64,000 nt of DNA from Poronia punctata (GCA_022579005.1 MU401594.1:39225-103224), one strand, 5' to 3'. Positions 40,022 to 52,345 are shown, counted from the first letter of the stretch. Numbers and translations: made by a program. The notes: generated from the letters alone by a model not told the origin.

Positions 40022-41590
40022 TGTTTTTAGTAAAGTACTAAGATGCTTTAAAAATAAAAAAACTGTTTATTATATAAGGTTGTTAATATTTTTAAAGGCT
40101 ATATTAGCTATTATATTATTATAAAAAGCTATATTAGCTTTTTAAATTATTATATTAAAAAGCTATATTAGCTTTTAAATTATATTAAAAAGCTATATTA
40201 GCTTTTAAACCTATTATAAAAAGCTATATTAGCTTTATTTAAAAATTAAAAAAAGCTATATTAGCTATTTTAAAAATTTATTATATTAATAAACTTATTA
40301 GTTTATTATTTAAATATACTAATTATATTATTATACTACCTAATTTAAAAATACTTTATACTTATTATATAAAAAAGTTAACTTAAAGTATTATTATATT
40401 TATTTAATTTATTATTTAAAAAAGCAAAAGATTTTAATAAAGAGCTGCTACTTATTAATTTAAAATATAAATATTTAAACTTTTTATATATTAAAAAACT
40501 TATTATATAGTTACTTTTAACTTATTTAATTTAAATTTTGCTATTTAATATAAAAAAAAACAAAGTTATATTATTAAAAGCTAAATAGCTATATTTAAAT
40601 CTAGCTAACTATAGTTAGTTTACTAAAAAAATATTTATAGCACAATAAATTTAAAAGGTTTAATAAAAGTTTTGCAAAGCAAAAGCTTTTAACTTATATT
40701 TAAATATAGTAAAGGCAATAAATATGCTTTATAAAAAAGCTGCTGCTACTTTTATTAATAGTTAAACTAACTTATAAGCAATTATAGCTAAAGCTAAAAG
40801 CTAAAAAGCATTGTTAAAAAATTTTTTAACTTTTAAATAAGCTTTTTAAAACAAGTTTTTAGCTAAGTTAAAAAATAAAAACGTTATTTAACTTATAAAT
40901 AACTTATAAAAGCTTTATTAAAAAAATAAAAACTTAGTTTTATACTATAACTAAACTATTATATTATTAAAAAAAATAAAAGGCTAAAATGCTTTTATTA
41001 CTATATTTTTTATTTAATTATTAGTACTTAAGCAATTTACTTTAAAATTAATTATTAAAACGTTTATTAATAAGATTTAAAATAAAAATTTTAAATTAAA
41101 AGCTATAAACAAAGGAGCTTATAATACTTATTTACTAAAAGATTTTTAAAATATAGTAAAAAGTGTAGCTTATATGCTTAAAACTAAAAAACAGTTTTAA
41201 AAAAAAAAGGCTAAAAAGTTTAAAATTTAAATAATAAAAAAAATAATAGCTATAAATGCTAAAATAAACGTAAATAAGGTAATTTAAAAAGCTTATTTAA
41301 CCTTTAATATTATTTTATTATTAAGCTTTTATATATACTTAAAAATTTTTTTAAAATTTAAAGTTAAAAAACCTAAGATCTTTTAAAAAACTTAATTATA
41401 GCTTAATATATTAACTTAGCAAAATTTTTAACTTACTTATAAGAAAAGCTTTTAAAAATTAAAATATAAAGTAATAAGGTAGCAAATAGCACTTATTATT
41501 AAAATAAACTTGTTAAAGCTTTTACTATAAAAAAACTTAAAAAATTTATTAGTAAATAAAAAAGAAAAAGTTATAAAAAGCACTAAAGTC
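40022..41590. other. AT-saturated 5' interior of third Gypsy element
   Basis: Expected gag region. Near 40,100-40,270 a short unit, AAAAAGCTATATTAGCTTT, recurs about six times in near-tandem copies. No protein motif is readable before the zinc knuckle. Confidence 0.5.
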
Positions 41591-41632
41591 TGCTTTTGTT
41601 ATAAAAAACTAGGTTATATTAAACTAAATTAT
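41591..41632 (+). pseudogene. gag zinc-knuckle relic
   Basis: Fourteen codons spaced as C-X2-C-X4-H-X4-C, now reading CFCYKKLGYIKLNY. The first Cys survives. The second Cys, the His and the last Cys read Tyr, each one RIP-type transition away (TGT to TAT, CAT to TAT). Confidence 0.7.
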
Positions 41633-44158
41633 ACTATATTTAAAGCATTTATTTTAAAACTATAAAAATAAGCATAGTTAAAAGCTTTAATAGTTTTTTA
41701 TAAAAAAGCAAAAAGGATAGGAGTTAATAGTGCTAAACTTGTTTTTTTTTTAGCTACGTTATACTATTTTATAATACTTTAAAAAATAACCTAAAAAAAA
41801 GATAATAATAATTTATTAAATAAAAAATCTTAGCATTATATTACTATAAGCTTGTTAAGCTATATACTTAAAAGATTTAAGTTTAAAAGATTTAAGTTTA
41901 AATTATTTAAATTTAAAAGATTTAAAAACAAAAAGAAATTAAAAAATTGTAAGTAAAAAAATAAGCTAAAAGCTTAAATGTGCTTATTGTAAAGCATGCT
42001 TATAAAGGCATTTAAAAGACTTTTAAAGCAAAAATATAATAAAAAGAAATTAATTTTTATTAAGTTACTTTTAAATAAGAAAAAAAGTAAAAAACGTAAA
42101 AAAAATAAAAAGCAAAAAGCTTTTTATTGTGCTAAAAAGATTTATAGTAAGCTAGGAAAAAGATTATTTAATTATAAAAAGCTAGCTAATTAGATTTAAG
42201 TTAAAATAAGTTTAATAAATTTGTTTTAAGTTAGTTTTAATGCTTTTTTAGCTATAAAGTATATAGCTACTTAGATTACTATAAAAGCTTAAAAAAAGCT
42301 AAATTAATAGCTTAAACTAAAAAATTAATGCATTTAAACTTAAATTTAGCTTTAATATACTTAGCTACTGCTGCTTAGAAAGTTACTTTAATCTTTTATT
42401 ATAAAAAAAATAAAAAATAATTAACTAAATTGCTGCTAAAAAATTTTGCTTAAACTAACTAAAAATTTAATATTAATATTATATTTTAAAAAAAAATAAA
42501 AAAGTTAGGTTTTAAAGCTTTTAAGCTTTTAGATTTAAGATTTAATTAGCTTTTTATTTAAATATTAAGCAAAGACTTAGTAAAGGTAATATATTACGTT
42601 ATTATAATACTAAGCATTAAAAAAGTATAGCGTACTATATAGGCTATTATTAAAGCTTTTATAATAGGTTATAAAATAAATAATAATATTTGTATAATTT
42701 TAAAACTTTTATAGTTATAAAATATAGTTATAATAATTAATATATGCTTAAGTATTTTAAGCATAAAAAATAAAGGTTAAAAAGACTTTTATATAAAAAT
42801 TAAAAAACTTGTAATAATTTAGTTTAAAGGTTATAAACTATTTTTGTTACTAAATAAACCTTTTATTAAACTAAACTTAAAAGCAGCTTTAAAAAAGCTA
42901 AGCAAATTAGAAACAAAAAATTTAAATAAATTTAAAAGCTTTAATAGTTTTTAAAGCAAAAATAAAGAAAATTTAAAAGCTTTAAATAATTTATTAAAAA
43001 ACTAAATAAGCTATTATAACTATACTATTAAATTACTTTAAACTGTTAAGTTATTAAATTTAAAAAAAATAAGGTTATAAAAATTAAAATAAGCTTATTA
43101 ATTAAGCTTTATATTATGCTTTTAAAAATATATTACCTAATAAATTCTTTTAAATTTATATTTTATTTTTATAAGTAAACTATATATTATAAACTTAAGT
43201 TAAATATATATAGTGCTAAAAAAGCTATATATTATACTTTAAAATTAATATTAGCAATTTTTAATATAAAAAATTTAGTACTTAGTTAATATGTTACTTT
43301 AAAAAAAAAAGTATATATAAAATTATTAAAATCTGCTAAAAGCTTTTTAAAAGTAATAGTACTATTTTTTATTTAAAAAAAACCTGTTTGCTAAGCTATA
43401 GTAACTATTAAAAAAGTTTTCTTGTTAAAAGTAAAAGCTTAGTTTAAAAAATTTAAAATTTATTTAAGTTTATTAGTGCTAAATAATTTTTAAAAAGATA
43501 TTATAAAAACTTTTTATATATATTAAAATTTTAATACTTTTAGCATTATAAATATATAAGTAACTAATTTATATAAATACTATATAAGGCTTAAAAAAAA
43601 GTAAAGCTATAAAATAAATTTAAATAAAAAACATAAACTTAACTTTAAAGATATTAAATAAACAAATTAGTATAAAAAAGAATTAATGCTAGTATATATA
43701 AATTAACTATTGCTATAAATAAAAAGCTTTTGTTATAAAAATCCTAGCTTATAATAGTTATAAAAAATTATATATTTATTAACTTAAATTTATAAAGAAA
43801 ACAATATATTACCTTTAATTACTAAAATGTAAATAAAGATTTATTAAAGATTAATATACTGCTTATTGCTAAGATTTACAATTATTTAAGCAATTTATTA
43901 GCTAGAAGTTTTTTTAAATTTAATTTAAAAAATATGTTTTAAATAATCTTTATATACTTATTTTATAAACATATTTTTACTTTTTTTGTTTTAAGATTTT
44001 TATAAATATAACTAACTAAAATGCTTTAAGGCTTGTAAACGTTTGCTTTTTTTTTAACTAAGCTTATAAAAATTATGCTTAGTTTTATTTTATTTTTAAA
44101 TTTTAAAGATTTATTGCTATAACTATATAGTTTTAAAAATGTTGTACTTATATTTTTT

Positions 44159-44230
44159 TATATAAATAATATATTTTTATTTTATAAAGATTTTTAAGTA
44201 TAATAAGAATTTATTAAGTTTAATTTTTTA
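44159..44230 (+). pseudogene. reverse transcriptase palm relic (YINN)
   Basis: Frame reads YINNIFLFYKDF where Gypsy elements have YxDDILIYSKD; both catalytic Asp codons GAT are now AAT. Downstream stops correspond to Q codons. Confidence 0.75.
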
Positions 44231-45649
44231 CTAAAAATAGTATAAGCTATACTAAAGTTATTTTTTAAAAAGATTTACTTTAAATGTATTAAAATAGTAG
44301 TATTAAAAGTGCTTTATTATGTTTATAAGAGCTTATAAGTAATATTAAAAAAAAGCAAAAAGATTTAAATATAGCTTATATTAACAAATTAAATAGCTAT
44401 AAGATTATTTTTAAAAGCTATTAGCTATATATGCAAATAAATTAAAAATTTTGTTAAAATTATAAAACTGTTAACTAAATTAACTAGATTTGTTAAATAG
44501 TAATAGGGCTATTTAAAAGCTTTAGCTTTTAACTTGTTAAAAATGCAATTTTTAGCTATTATAAAGATATATAAATATATTTATAATAAAAAGGTAAAAG
44601 TATTTATTAATGCTTTAAAATATAGTAGCAAATTTTTTATTATGCAAACTTAGGAAAGGATTAATATTTTTTTAATATATAATAGTTTTTTATTTATAAA
44701 AACTTAAAAAAACTATAAGACGTATAAAAAAAAGCTTTTAGTTATTATAAAGCTTTTACGTTATTATGTTTAATACTTTATTATATTATTTAAAAAATAG
44801 TTAGTTATATATACTAATTATTTATTGCTTAGCTTTTTTATTAACTTAATATATTATAAAAGTATTTATGCTAAATAAGCTAATAAGCTTAAATAGTTAA
44901 ACGTTTAAATTTAATATATTTTTAAAAAAAAGAATAAAGCTATAAATGCTTTATTAAAAATAATATTTAAAGAAAATAACTATAATTTTAGTATTTTAAA
45001 AAAGCTTAGCAAATTAAATAACTATAGTAAATAAATTTAAAAAAATAGTAAAAAAAAGTATAAAAATATTTTTTTAAAGCTTTTAAAAAAAAAGGCAGAA
45101 GCTTTAATTAAAGCTAACTATTAAGCTGCTAAATAAGTAAACTTAAAATTATATTTTTGTGCTATATAAAATTAGTTTAATAAATTAAATAAATTCTAGT
45201 TACTAAGTAACTTAATATTAAGTTTTAAAAATTTTATTTATAATTTAAAGTATAAAGCTAAATTATAGTATTTAAATATTTGCAAGCTTTTAAAAAAAAG
45301 ATATTATAATTTATTAAATAAAATAAAGAAAAAAATATTGCTTAAATAAGTACAAGATTATTAAATTTATAAAAATTAGCTTAAGCATTAATAGCAAGAA
45401 ATATAAAAGTTATATATATGTTAAAATAAAGTAGTAAAAGCTTTTAAGCAAGCTTATAATAATTTAAGTTATTTTTTAGTAATAATAATACTTTAAAAGA
45501 TAAGTAGGTTAGTATACTAGCTAACTATAGTAAAAAATATATAAGATTATTACTTAAAATATATATGCTATATAAAGTATAGGCTAGCTATGCTAAAAGC
45601 TTTTAATTTTTTTATTATAGTAATAGCACTATTTTAAGTAATTGTTATA

Positions 45650-45900
45650 GATTTTATTAAACTATTTTTAAAAATATTTAAAAAATATTATTACTATTTG
45701 CTGTTAGTAGATTATTTTAGTTGTTTTACTTAAGCAATACTTATAAAAAACTATAAAAAAAGTATAGCAAAAGCAGAAATTATAAGATAAAGGTATTTTA
45801 TTAGCGTTACTTTACTAAAAGTATATATAAATTTTAAAAAGGCTTTTATTTTAAATAAATTTAGTTAAGTGCTTTAAAAAATAAGCACTAAGCTTATTAA
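45650..45900 (+). pseudogene. integrase core relic
   Basis: Frame starting with Asp at 45,650 reads DFIKLFLK, then 20 codons later LLLVDYFSCFT at about 45,701-45,733, matching the Gypsy integrase DFIGPLP and LLVVDYFSRFT blocks. Each difference is reachable by C to T or G to A. Confidence 0.75.
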
Positions 45901-46679
45901 TTTATTATTTAGATTTTATAAATTTATAAAAATAGTAAAAGCTTATATAAAAATTTTATAATAAGTGCTTAGGAAAATTATTTTTATAACTATAAAATAA
46001 GCAAATTAATTATATAAGGCAATTTTATATTATAATAGCAAACTAATAGCATTAGTTAAATTATTACTAGTTAAGATACTATATAAAATTATACTTTGTA
46101 GATTTTTAGAATTTAAGTTTTTATTAGCTAATTAAGCTATTTTAAAGACCTTACTAGCTTTTAAAAACTTTAACTTATTAATAAAAGATAAGCTTGTATT
46201 ATTATAAGCAAAGCTTATAACTAAAGTATAAGTAAATTAAAAAAGCATTTTAAAAAGCATATTAATTAAATATAAATTTAAAAAATATTAATATAATATA
46301 AAAATTTTAAAAATTTAACCTAAAGATTTTATAATATTATTATAAAAAAAAAAGCTACAAAAGCTAGCTTTATAATAAAAGGGTTCTTTTATTGTTAAAA
46401 AGCATTTTAGTAAACTATTATTTTAATTAATTAACTTAAATAGATTTTTTATATTTTTATATAACTATTATAAAAATTTGTTAAAAGTTTTTAAACTATA
46501 AAAAAGATATTTATATTAAAAAAATAACCTAGTGTTGCTTATAAAAACAAGTATGCATATTTATTAACTATTTAATTAAGCTTAACTTTATATATTTGCT
46601 ACCTATTGCTTTATTTAGCAAGCTTATAATAGCTTTATCCTTTAACTATAAAGCGTAGACTTTTTTATTTTTGTTTATT

Positions 46680-46949
46680 TGTTAAGATTAGATTTACAAT
46701 TTTCCAATCTTAAAAGCTTTAATTACTAAAACTTTTTAATTTTATTTGTTAGACCTACCTATAAATCCTATAATTTAGGGAGTAACCCCCTTAATAGGTG
46801 ACTTCTATACTGCAGTTATAAACCTTAAATCCTTGTTATTTACATTTAAATAAAAGGATTAGAGTAAATAGATCTGTACAAAATAGAATCACCTTTTTTG
46901 TCACTTTTAAGATCCAGATACCCTGGTGCAAGCTTATATCCTTCTTTGG
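46680..46949 (+). repeat. 3' LTR of third Gypsy element (270 bp)
   Basis: Inner part is AT-converted; outer part from about 46,780 is close to normal, for example TCACTTTTAAGATCCAGATA. Confidence 0.9.
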
Positions 46950-46953
46950 TGGC

Positions 46954-48660
46954 AACCTCAACCCGGCCGTTTGAGGGGTGAGTTTTGCGTGCTCCCGGAC
47001 GCCGCAGCTGAACAGGGCTTCATAGAGTAGCCAAAATATGGTTCCTGTTCCCGTGTACCGCCCCGTCCCGGTTGCAGCGAGCAATGTTTCTTTCGTTTGT
47101 CCCATTATGACTTTCGCTCGCTTCGTCCAACCTGTCAGTCACGCCTGTGTGCCAGTGCTGTGTCTAATTCCAAGAGCCGGGAAATCATTATTCATACGTA
47201 CCAGAATGACGACTTTTACGCAAAGAGGTAATGGTCTTACATCATTACAATGAAGATTTCCCCGTATTCAAGAATGCCTGACACCGTACACGTACAGCTT
47301 TCTGTATCCACAAGGGGTCGGTTATGCCAAAGCCCCCTATCAAGGGGTGTCGATCATAAGCACGGGGAATGTCTTCTGGCCAGCCACCACATTATCGCGG
47401 GCACTATGTACGAGTAGGAATGCGCATGTACTCTGTTACCTGTCGTACAGTCGGTGTACCCCTATAAGATGGCATGGGTCCTCAAATTAGAACCACTATA
47501 CCTAATACGGTAGTAGAGTCCCGTAGGAGTAACCAGAAGGAGATTAGGGCAGCGAGAACGGGAATGATTCCCCACAATGTATGCCGAACATGAATAGAAA
47601 ATGGGCTGATGGGATGGGGGATTCTCGCAAATCCTGATCAAGATTGGAAGATTAGCATTTCCTTGAAAGGGAAAGGTTTTCGCTGGTAAGGGCTTAACCC
47701 CAGAACTTTCTGTCCGAGGATACAAATGTGTACCTACTCATGTACCTACGAATACTCACACCGCTGTTGACTGACTGCATTCTTCAAGTACGTACGTAAC
47801 CTGAGGGGAGAATGAGTTACAGTAGGTAATCGTAGGTAACCTTCGAAGCCTGTTAATCAGGGGGAGGGATGGGGAGGTGTTATCAAATTTTGGCTGTTAT
47901 ATGGCACGGAGAAACCAACCATCAAACATGAGATGAACAAATCCAAAAATTCCAGGTTCTCTCCCTTGCCCAGGCCCAGCGCGGTTACGTCTCCCATATT
48001 CTCTTCTCTTCGCTTCTCGTCACGCCCGGCCGGTCATAGGGCATATCAGTTAGTCGTGACCCAAGTCATCAGGTGTCGTCAGTCAGTAGCTGAAAAAAGA
48101 ACCTTACTATTTATTATCTAGGTTGACATAAACCCGAAGAGAGGTCACGTGGGGTGGTAAGGGGCGGCTGGCTGCCAAGGCACTTGCAGCCACAGTCGCG
48201 CCATTATAGTTAGCCCGGACCCACCTAAGATAGACGTTAAAATTCTACTACTACTACTATTATCTAGGTTGTAAACCTGTTATCGTGGATTTATCTATCT
48301 CGGGTTGCTACACCAGTCGGAACCCGACCATCCCAGACAATGGAAAAAGGGGTTGATTCTTTCGCGGGTTGTTTAAGTAGTATCTAGTTTAATACAAACA
48401 TATATATAAATATAAACATTTCACACATGGAGTACCTAATAAGCACCTTCGGAGTTTCTTCCCGAATCCGAGTCCGGTTTTCTCCACTATCCGCATGCCG
48501 GATAACCATGATTTATATCCGCGTGTTCAGCCTTAGACGTTGGATTTTTTCGACCAAAGTCAAGTAGAGCCATGTTTACATACCTACTCTTTGACCCGAT
48601 CAAATCAGCAAACGGGAAAACATATAAAAGGCGTCAGTCATCGATTGGACAAGTTCGACA
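46954..48660. other. intergenic, normal composition
   Basis: About 1.7 kb between the third retrotransposon and the small conserved gene. Short frames (47,038-47,253; 47,462-47,725; 47,933-48,121) are not convincing. One TACGAGTA 8-mer is at 47,409-47,416. Confidence 0.5.
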
Positions 48661-49061
48661 ATGGCATCCCAAGACGAATCTCCTCTTTCCAACTTGAATT
48701 CCACGACGTTAGGCGCCAAGTTCCCTGAAATCACTCTACCAGACGGGAGCAAAGTGCAGACAGGGACTGTCGGGTGAGTTTCTTGCATGCCCAGAAAGTG
48801 AAAAATATGCCGCATAAATATTTACTTTACTCCTTGGAAACCAGTGCTCTCTTAGTCAATATCCGTGCATACAACGCAGCTTATGACGCTGGTGACATTG
48901 CGAAGGCCAGGGCTTTAGAGCCCGCTTTCAAAGCTGCCCTGCCGCTCTTGGATAAAGTTGGCATGTTTGACTTATTCAAGCCGGATGAGTGGATTCAAGG
49001 GGACAACCAAGGTCGAAAAGCCGTAGGACGGCTATACCAAGAATTCAAGGCCGGTAAATGA
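48661..49061 (+). CDS. small conserved protein of unknown function
   Basis: Encodes 109 residues from two exons, 48,661-48,773 and 48,845-49,061, joined in phase (GG/T) across a 71-base intron with GTGAGT and CCAG sites. The product begins MASQDESPLSNLNSTTLGAKF, contains a compact block PEITLPDGSKVQTGTVGAL and ends with IQGDNQGRKAVGRLYQEF. It has no signal peptide, membrane segment or metal motif. The balanced composition, clean splice and well-formed helical pattern support a real cytosolic protein. I recall similar small proteins in fungi and bacteria but cannot name a function. It converges on RPF2, with 213 bases between the stops. Confidence 0.8.
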
Positions 49062-49274
49062 AGAATAGGCACCTGGTCACCAGCTAGTGAGTCACATATT
49101 CATGTAGAAGCACTCTACCCAGAGCCAACCTGCTAACGGGGCAAAAGGCGTAGGTTCCAAGGATGCGGCAGTAATATTGAATAACTCCTAACTCCTATAC
49201 TGCGGCTTTCGGGGAAGCCTTTCCCGGATAGTCGATTGCAGAGGCGACAACAGTGTTGCAAAGCTTATAAAAGG

Positions 49275-50490
49275 CTATTTCTTCTGTCTTTTCTGAACGT
49301 CGTCATTGCTGGATGGCACTTTATCCCCATCCAGATCACGGTTCCGTTTCAGACCCTTCATCTTTCTTGTCTGCAGGTCACTCAGATCCTGTTTGCCCAA
49401 GTGAATCCTGCCAAGCTTGTCGCCCACGATATCTGTAGTGATGTTCTTCTTCGTCTTCTCTATGCCCACCTTGGCCTTCTTCATAGCCTCCTTCCAAACC
49501 GCCTCGTCTGGCTGCTGGCTACGGCCGATACGGAAATCAATTCGCTGCAGCGCCAGTATTAGTAAAACTTAATATCCGGTCAAGGGGTTGGCACAGCATG
49601 CGACTAGAGAGCTAACTTACCGGGCCCATCTCCTCTAACTCAATACGCGGCAGTCTCTGCCCGCTTCTCTTGGTGTCAAGAAGATACAAGCGTAGATGAA
49701 CAGTAGGTTTGACATCGTCGCCAGCTGGCTCGTCGGCGGCGACTGATATCAGGTATTGCAAACCCTCAACGTCGATTTTATCGCTGCCATTATCTCCCTT
49801 GAACATATCGGTAAAGATACTCTTTAATATCGTAAATTCGTTGGCGACTGGGCTATCCCACGCCGTCCCGGAAAACAACATCATGGGCCTTAAGCCAACG
49901 GCGAATTTGCGAGACTTGAACTGCGACAATGTGCGGAAGGTCTCTGGTATTATATGAAGCTCTATCATGTCGAGTATTTGGTTCGCGGCAAACGTCCGTG
50001 CAAATGTGAGGGTATTTGGGCGCTTCTTGGAGCTAGACCCGAACACAAGCAAGCTTGTATCATTTTTTTCGGAGAAAAAGACGAGTGATGAGGGGTCTTC
50101 GAAGGGATGGATATCGTTCTTCTTGCTGAATTTCTTCGCTAGTCTATAATATCAATATTAGTAAGGGCCGGATCTGCTAGAAAGGCGCTTTCTAGCTATA
50201 CTTACGGTTGTCGCAAAGAGTGGAGGTCGGCAAGAGCGTCCTGCACAATCTGACTGCACGTTGTGCCACGGCTATGGAGATTTGTTAGACTTAATTGGCA
50301 TTTTGCGATAGGTCATTTCATACAGGAAGAGAGTCGACTTCGGATTTTCGATTATCTTTGGCGCCTTCTTTTCAAGAGCTCTCTTACTCCTGGCATTTTT
50401 GGGTTTTCTATGGTCAAGTTGTCAGCGACATTTCATGTTGCGCATAGGGATAGAGTGAATTGGTCATTCTACATACATTTCTCGAAGCAT
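49275..50490 (-). CDS. RPF2: ribosome production factor 2 (Brix domain)
   Basis: Nucleolar 60S assembly factor that, with Rrs1, brings the 5S RNP into pre-60S particles. Encodes 318 residues in five exons: 50,490-50,477 (only 14 bases), 50,407-50,324, 50,271-50,206, 50,143-49,621, 49,544-49,275. The N terminus MLREIKPKNARSKRALEKK matches Rpf2 proteins. The Brix domain spans about residues 30-250 with LFLRGTTCSQIVQ, KKNDIHPFED, VFGSSSKKRPNTLTF, DMIELHI and ELEEMGP. The tail is Lys/Arg-rich and basic (KKAKVGIEKTKKNI, RKMKGLKRNRD), as expected for rRNA binding and nuclear import. Length fits the family (about 310-350). The very short first exon means the start is easily missed by automated prediction. 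Confidence 0.96.
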
Positions 50491-51031
50491 CGCGGATGCT
50501 GTATATATCTGGACTAAGAGTTCGGGCGTGAGTGACAATGTATGTAAAAATTAATGGCGTTTCTGGGTGGTCAACTGCTTCTGTCGCGGCGAATGCGACT
50601 GTAGCTGCATAGAACGGAAATATTTTAGGTGGGGAGGCTTTTTGCCGGCAGAAATCTGGGGGCGCCTATGCTCCACAGGTTCGGCAGGCGGTATGGTAAC
50701 CCAAGAGGTGGTAGGTGGGTACCTTCCTGGAGGTACCTCCTACTCGTACTCGCATCCTTTATTCATTTACGGCTGTCACAGACCACGGCACACCAGATTC
50801 AATGTCTCTGCAGTTGTTGTGTTCAGCCTGGCAGCTTCTTTCTGAATGACGACTGGCTGTTATTTAACCTTATTGCAAATTGATGTCTACTCGTGAAATT
50901 GACAGCAAGTTAAGTGTCCAAGTTCATTTGATATGACATTCAACGCGTTTTGTAGCTTTGATAGGGAGTCTCCCCGATTTGATGTCTGTAGCTTATGTCA
51001 TGAAGACGGTAAGATTCGGGGCATCTTTAAT
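50491..51031. promoter_or_regulatory. RPF2 upstream region and 3' flank of dehydrogenase
   Basis: Both neighbours are on the minus strand, so this holds the RPF2 promoter. It contains GGTAGGTGGGTACC-like tracts and a TACTCGTA 8-mer at 50,741-50,748. No gene is seen. Confidence 0.45.
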
Positions 51032-52345
51032 TTACAGTCGAGAGGGGGAAGAGACATTCTTTCCAAAGTTTTCGTTCACCAAAACATATCTGTACCGGGC
51101 CTTTCCGTTGTCCATATCGACAACAGCCTGGTTCGCCTCCTTCAAAGGACGCTCCTCAATCCAGGGCTTAATATTCTTGTCAGCCGCTAGTTGTAGCATC
51201 TCCTTGATCTCCCACGGTGCTCCAGTAGCGCTGCCAGTGATATTAATACCACCAAGAAGAGCAAAGACGGGCACTTGAGGGAATTCACCCTTATCGGCAG
51301 CCCTGTCTACATATCAGTTATACACTCATGACAGTATCGACCCAGCTTGAGATCGGGGCGATAAACTCACCCTACTTGGACAAAGCTGCCACCTCTCTTG
51401 AGAAGTCCGAGGTATTTCGTCAAAGGCATGTTTGCGCTGCTGGCGGTGCATATAATGAGGTCCACTATCGTTCCAGGTGTTAGTATATAGGCAGCAGCTT
51501 GTGTACGCCGAGGCGGCTGCGGCGATGGGGAAGCGTTATGCCACTAACAGGTTCGCCGATACTTCTTGTGCCAGTCTTGATCCTCATCAGTGGCGATATA
51601 CTCGTCCGCGCCGAGCTTCAAGACATCGTCCCTCTTTGCGTTCTTCCTTGAGATACCGACTACTTTGTCGGCACCTAGGGCCTTGGCAAATAGTACACCA
51701 AAGTGTCCTAGCCCGCCTACACCAACGATTCCAACCGTCTTCCCTGGTCCACAGCCATTTCGTCTCAACGGTGAGTAGACGGTAACACCGCCGCACAGCA
51801 TGGGAGCTGCATCTGCCGACGCCAATCCTTGGGGAATATGGACAACAAACTGTTGGTTTGTCCGGTGGTAATTTGCGTAACCACCGTAGGCTTTGCCTTC
51901 ATCGTTGGGGAAAAAGGAACCGTAAGTGTTGACGATACCACGACTGCAGTAGGTGTCGTTGCCGCTAGAGCATTCGGGACAATCCGGCTGTTGACATGTG
52001 CGAGCTTGCGCGCCAACGCCGATTCGGTCACCAACTTTAACGTCCTTTACATTTTTGCCAACACGCACGGCCCTCCCAACGATTTCATGGCCAACGCAGC
52101 AAGCTACTTACAGTTAGCAATTCCCAAGCGAATGAAGGCGGACGAGAGGTATACGAACGGTAAGGCGTTGGAAACCACCCGGAGCGAAGCGTGTGAATGT
52201 CAGAACCGCATATTCCGCAGTGGGAGACTTCAATATCGACATCATCCTCGGTCCATTTCTTGGGCTCGAATGAACCCCACTCCATCTTGCCCTTCACCGA
52301 TTCAGGGTTGTGTCCCAACCATCCTTCGAACTTTATGTCGGCCAT
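51032..52345 (-). CDS. zinc-dependent NADP(H) alcohol dehydrogenase (cinnamyl-alcohol/Adh6-like)
   Basis: Medium-chain dehydrogenase/reductase of 368 residues that interconverts alcohols and aldehydes. Exons 52,345-52,159, 52,103-51,549, 51,464-51,371 and 51,302-51,032 join in phase. Catalytic zinc ligands are C46 and H68 with E69 (CGICGSD, GHEIVG) and C166 (PMLCGG). Structural zinc ligands are C99, C104, C107 and C115 (CQQPDCPECSSGNDTYC). The Rossmann motif GIVGVGGLGHFGVLFAKALGA lies near residues 182-202. The end, EANQAVVDMDNGKARYRYVLVN, is typical of the Adh6/Adh7 and CAD group, which prefers NADPH and bulky or aromatic aldehydes. ATG 52,345 is chosen over an in-frame upstream TTG. The substrate is not determinable. 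Confidence 0.95.

Larger units (their letters stand above)
39752..46949 (+). mobile_element. Ty3/Gypsy LTR retrotransposon (third element), RIP-degenerated
   Basis: A 7,198-bp element with two 270-bp LTRs (39,752-40,021 and 46,680-46,949) and a 4-bp target duplication, tggc (39,748-39,751 and 46,950-46,953). On the plus strand relics occur in the order gag zinc knuckle (41.59 kb), reverse transcriptase YxDD (44.16 kb), integrase core (45.65 kb), which is the Gypsy order. The LTR begins TG but ends GG, which is not canonical. Stops fill all frames. Confidence 0.9.

Noticed and set aside
41996..42193. Lys-rich 65-codon open frame in block C as a gene
   Set aside because: A/T-saturated RIP sequence inside the third retrotransposon; composition alone yields Lys and Asn codons.
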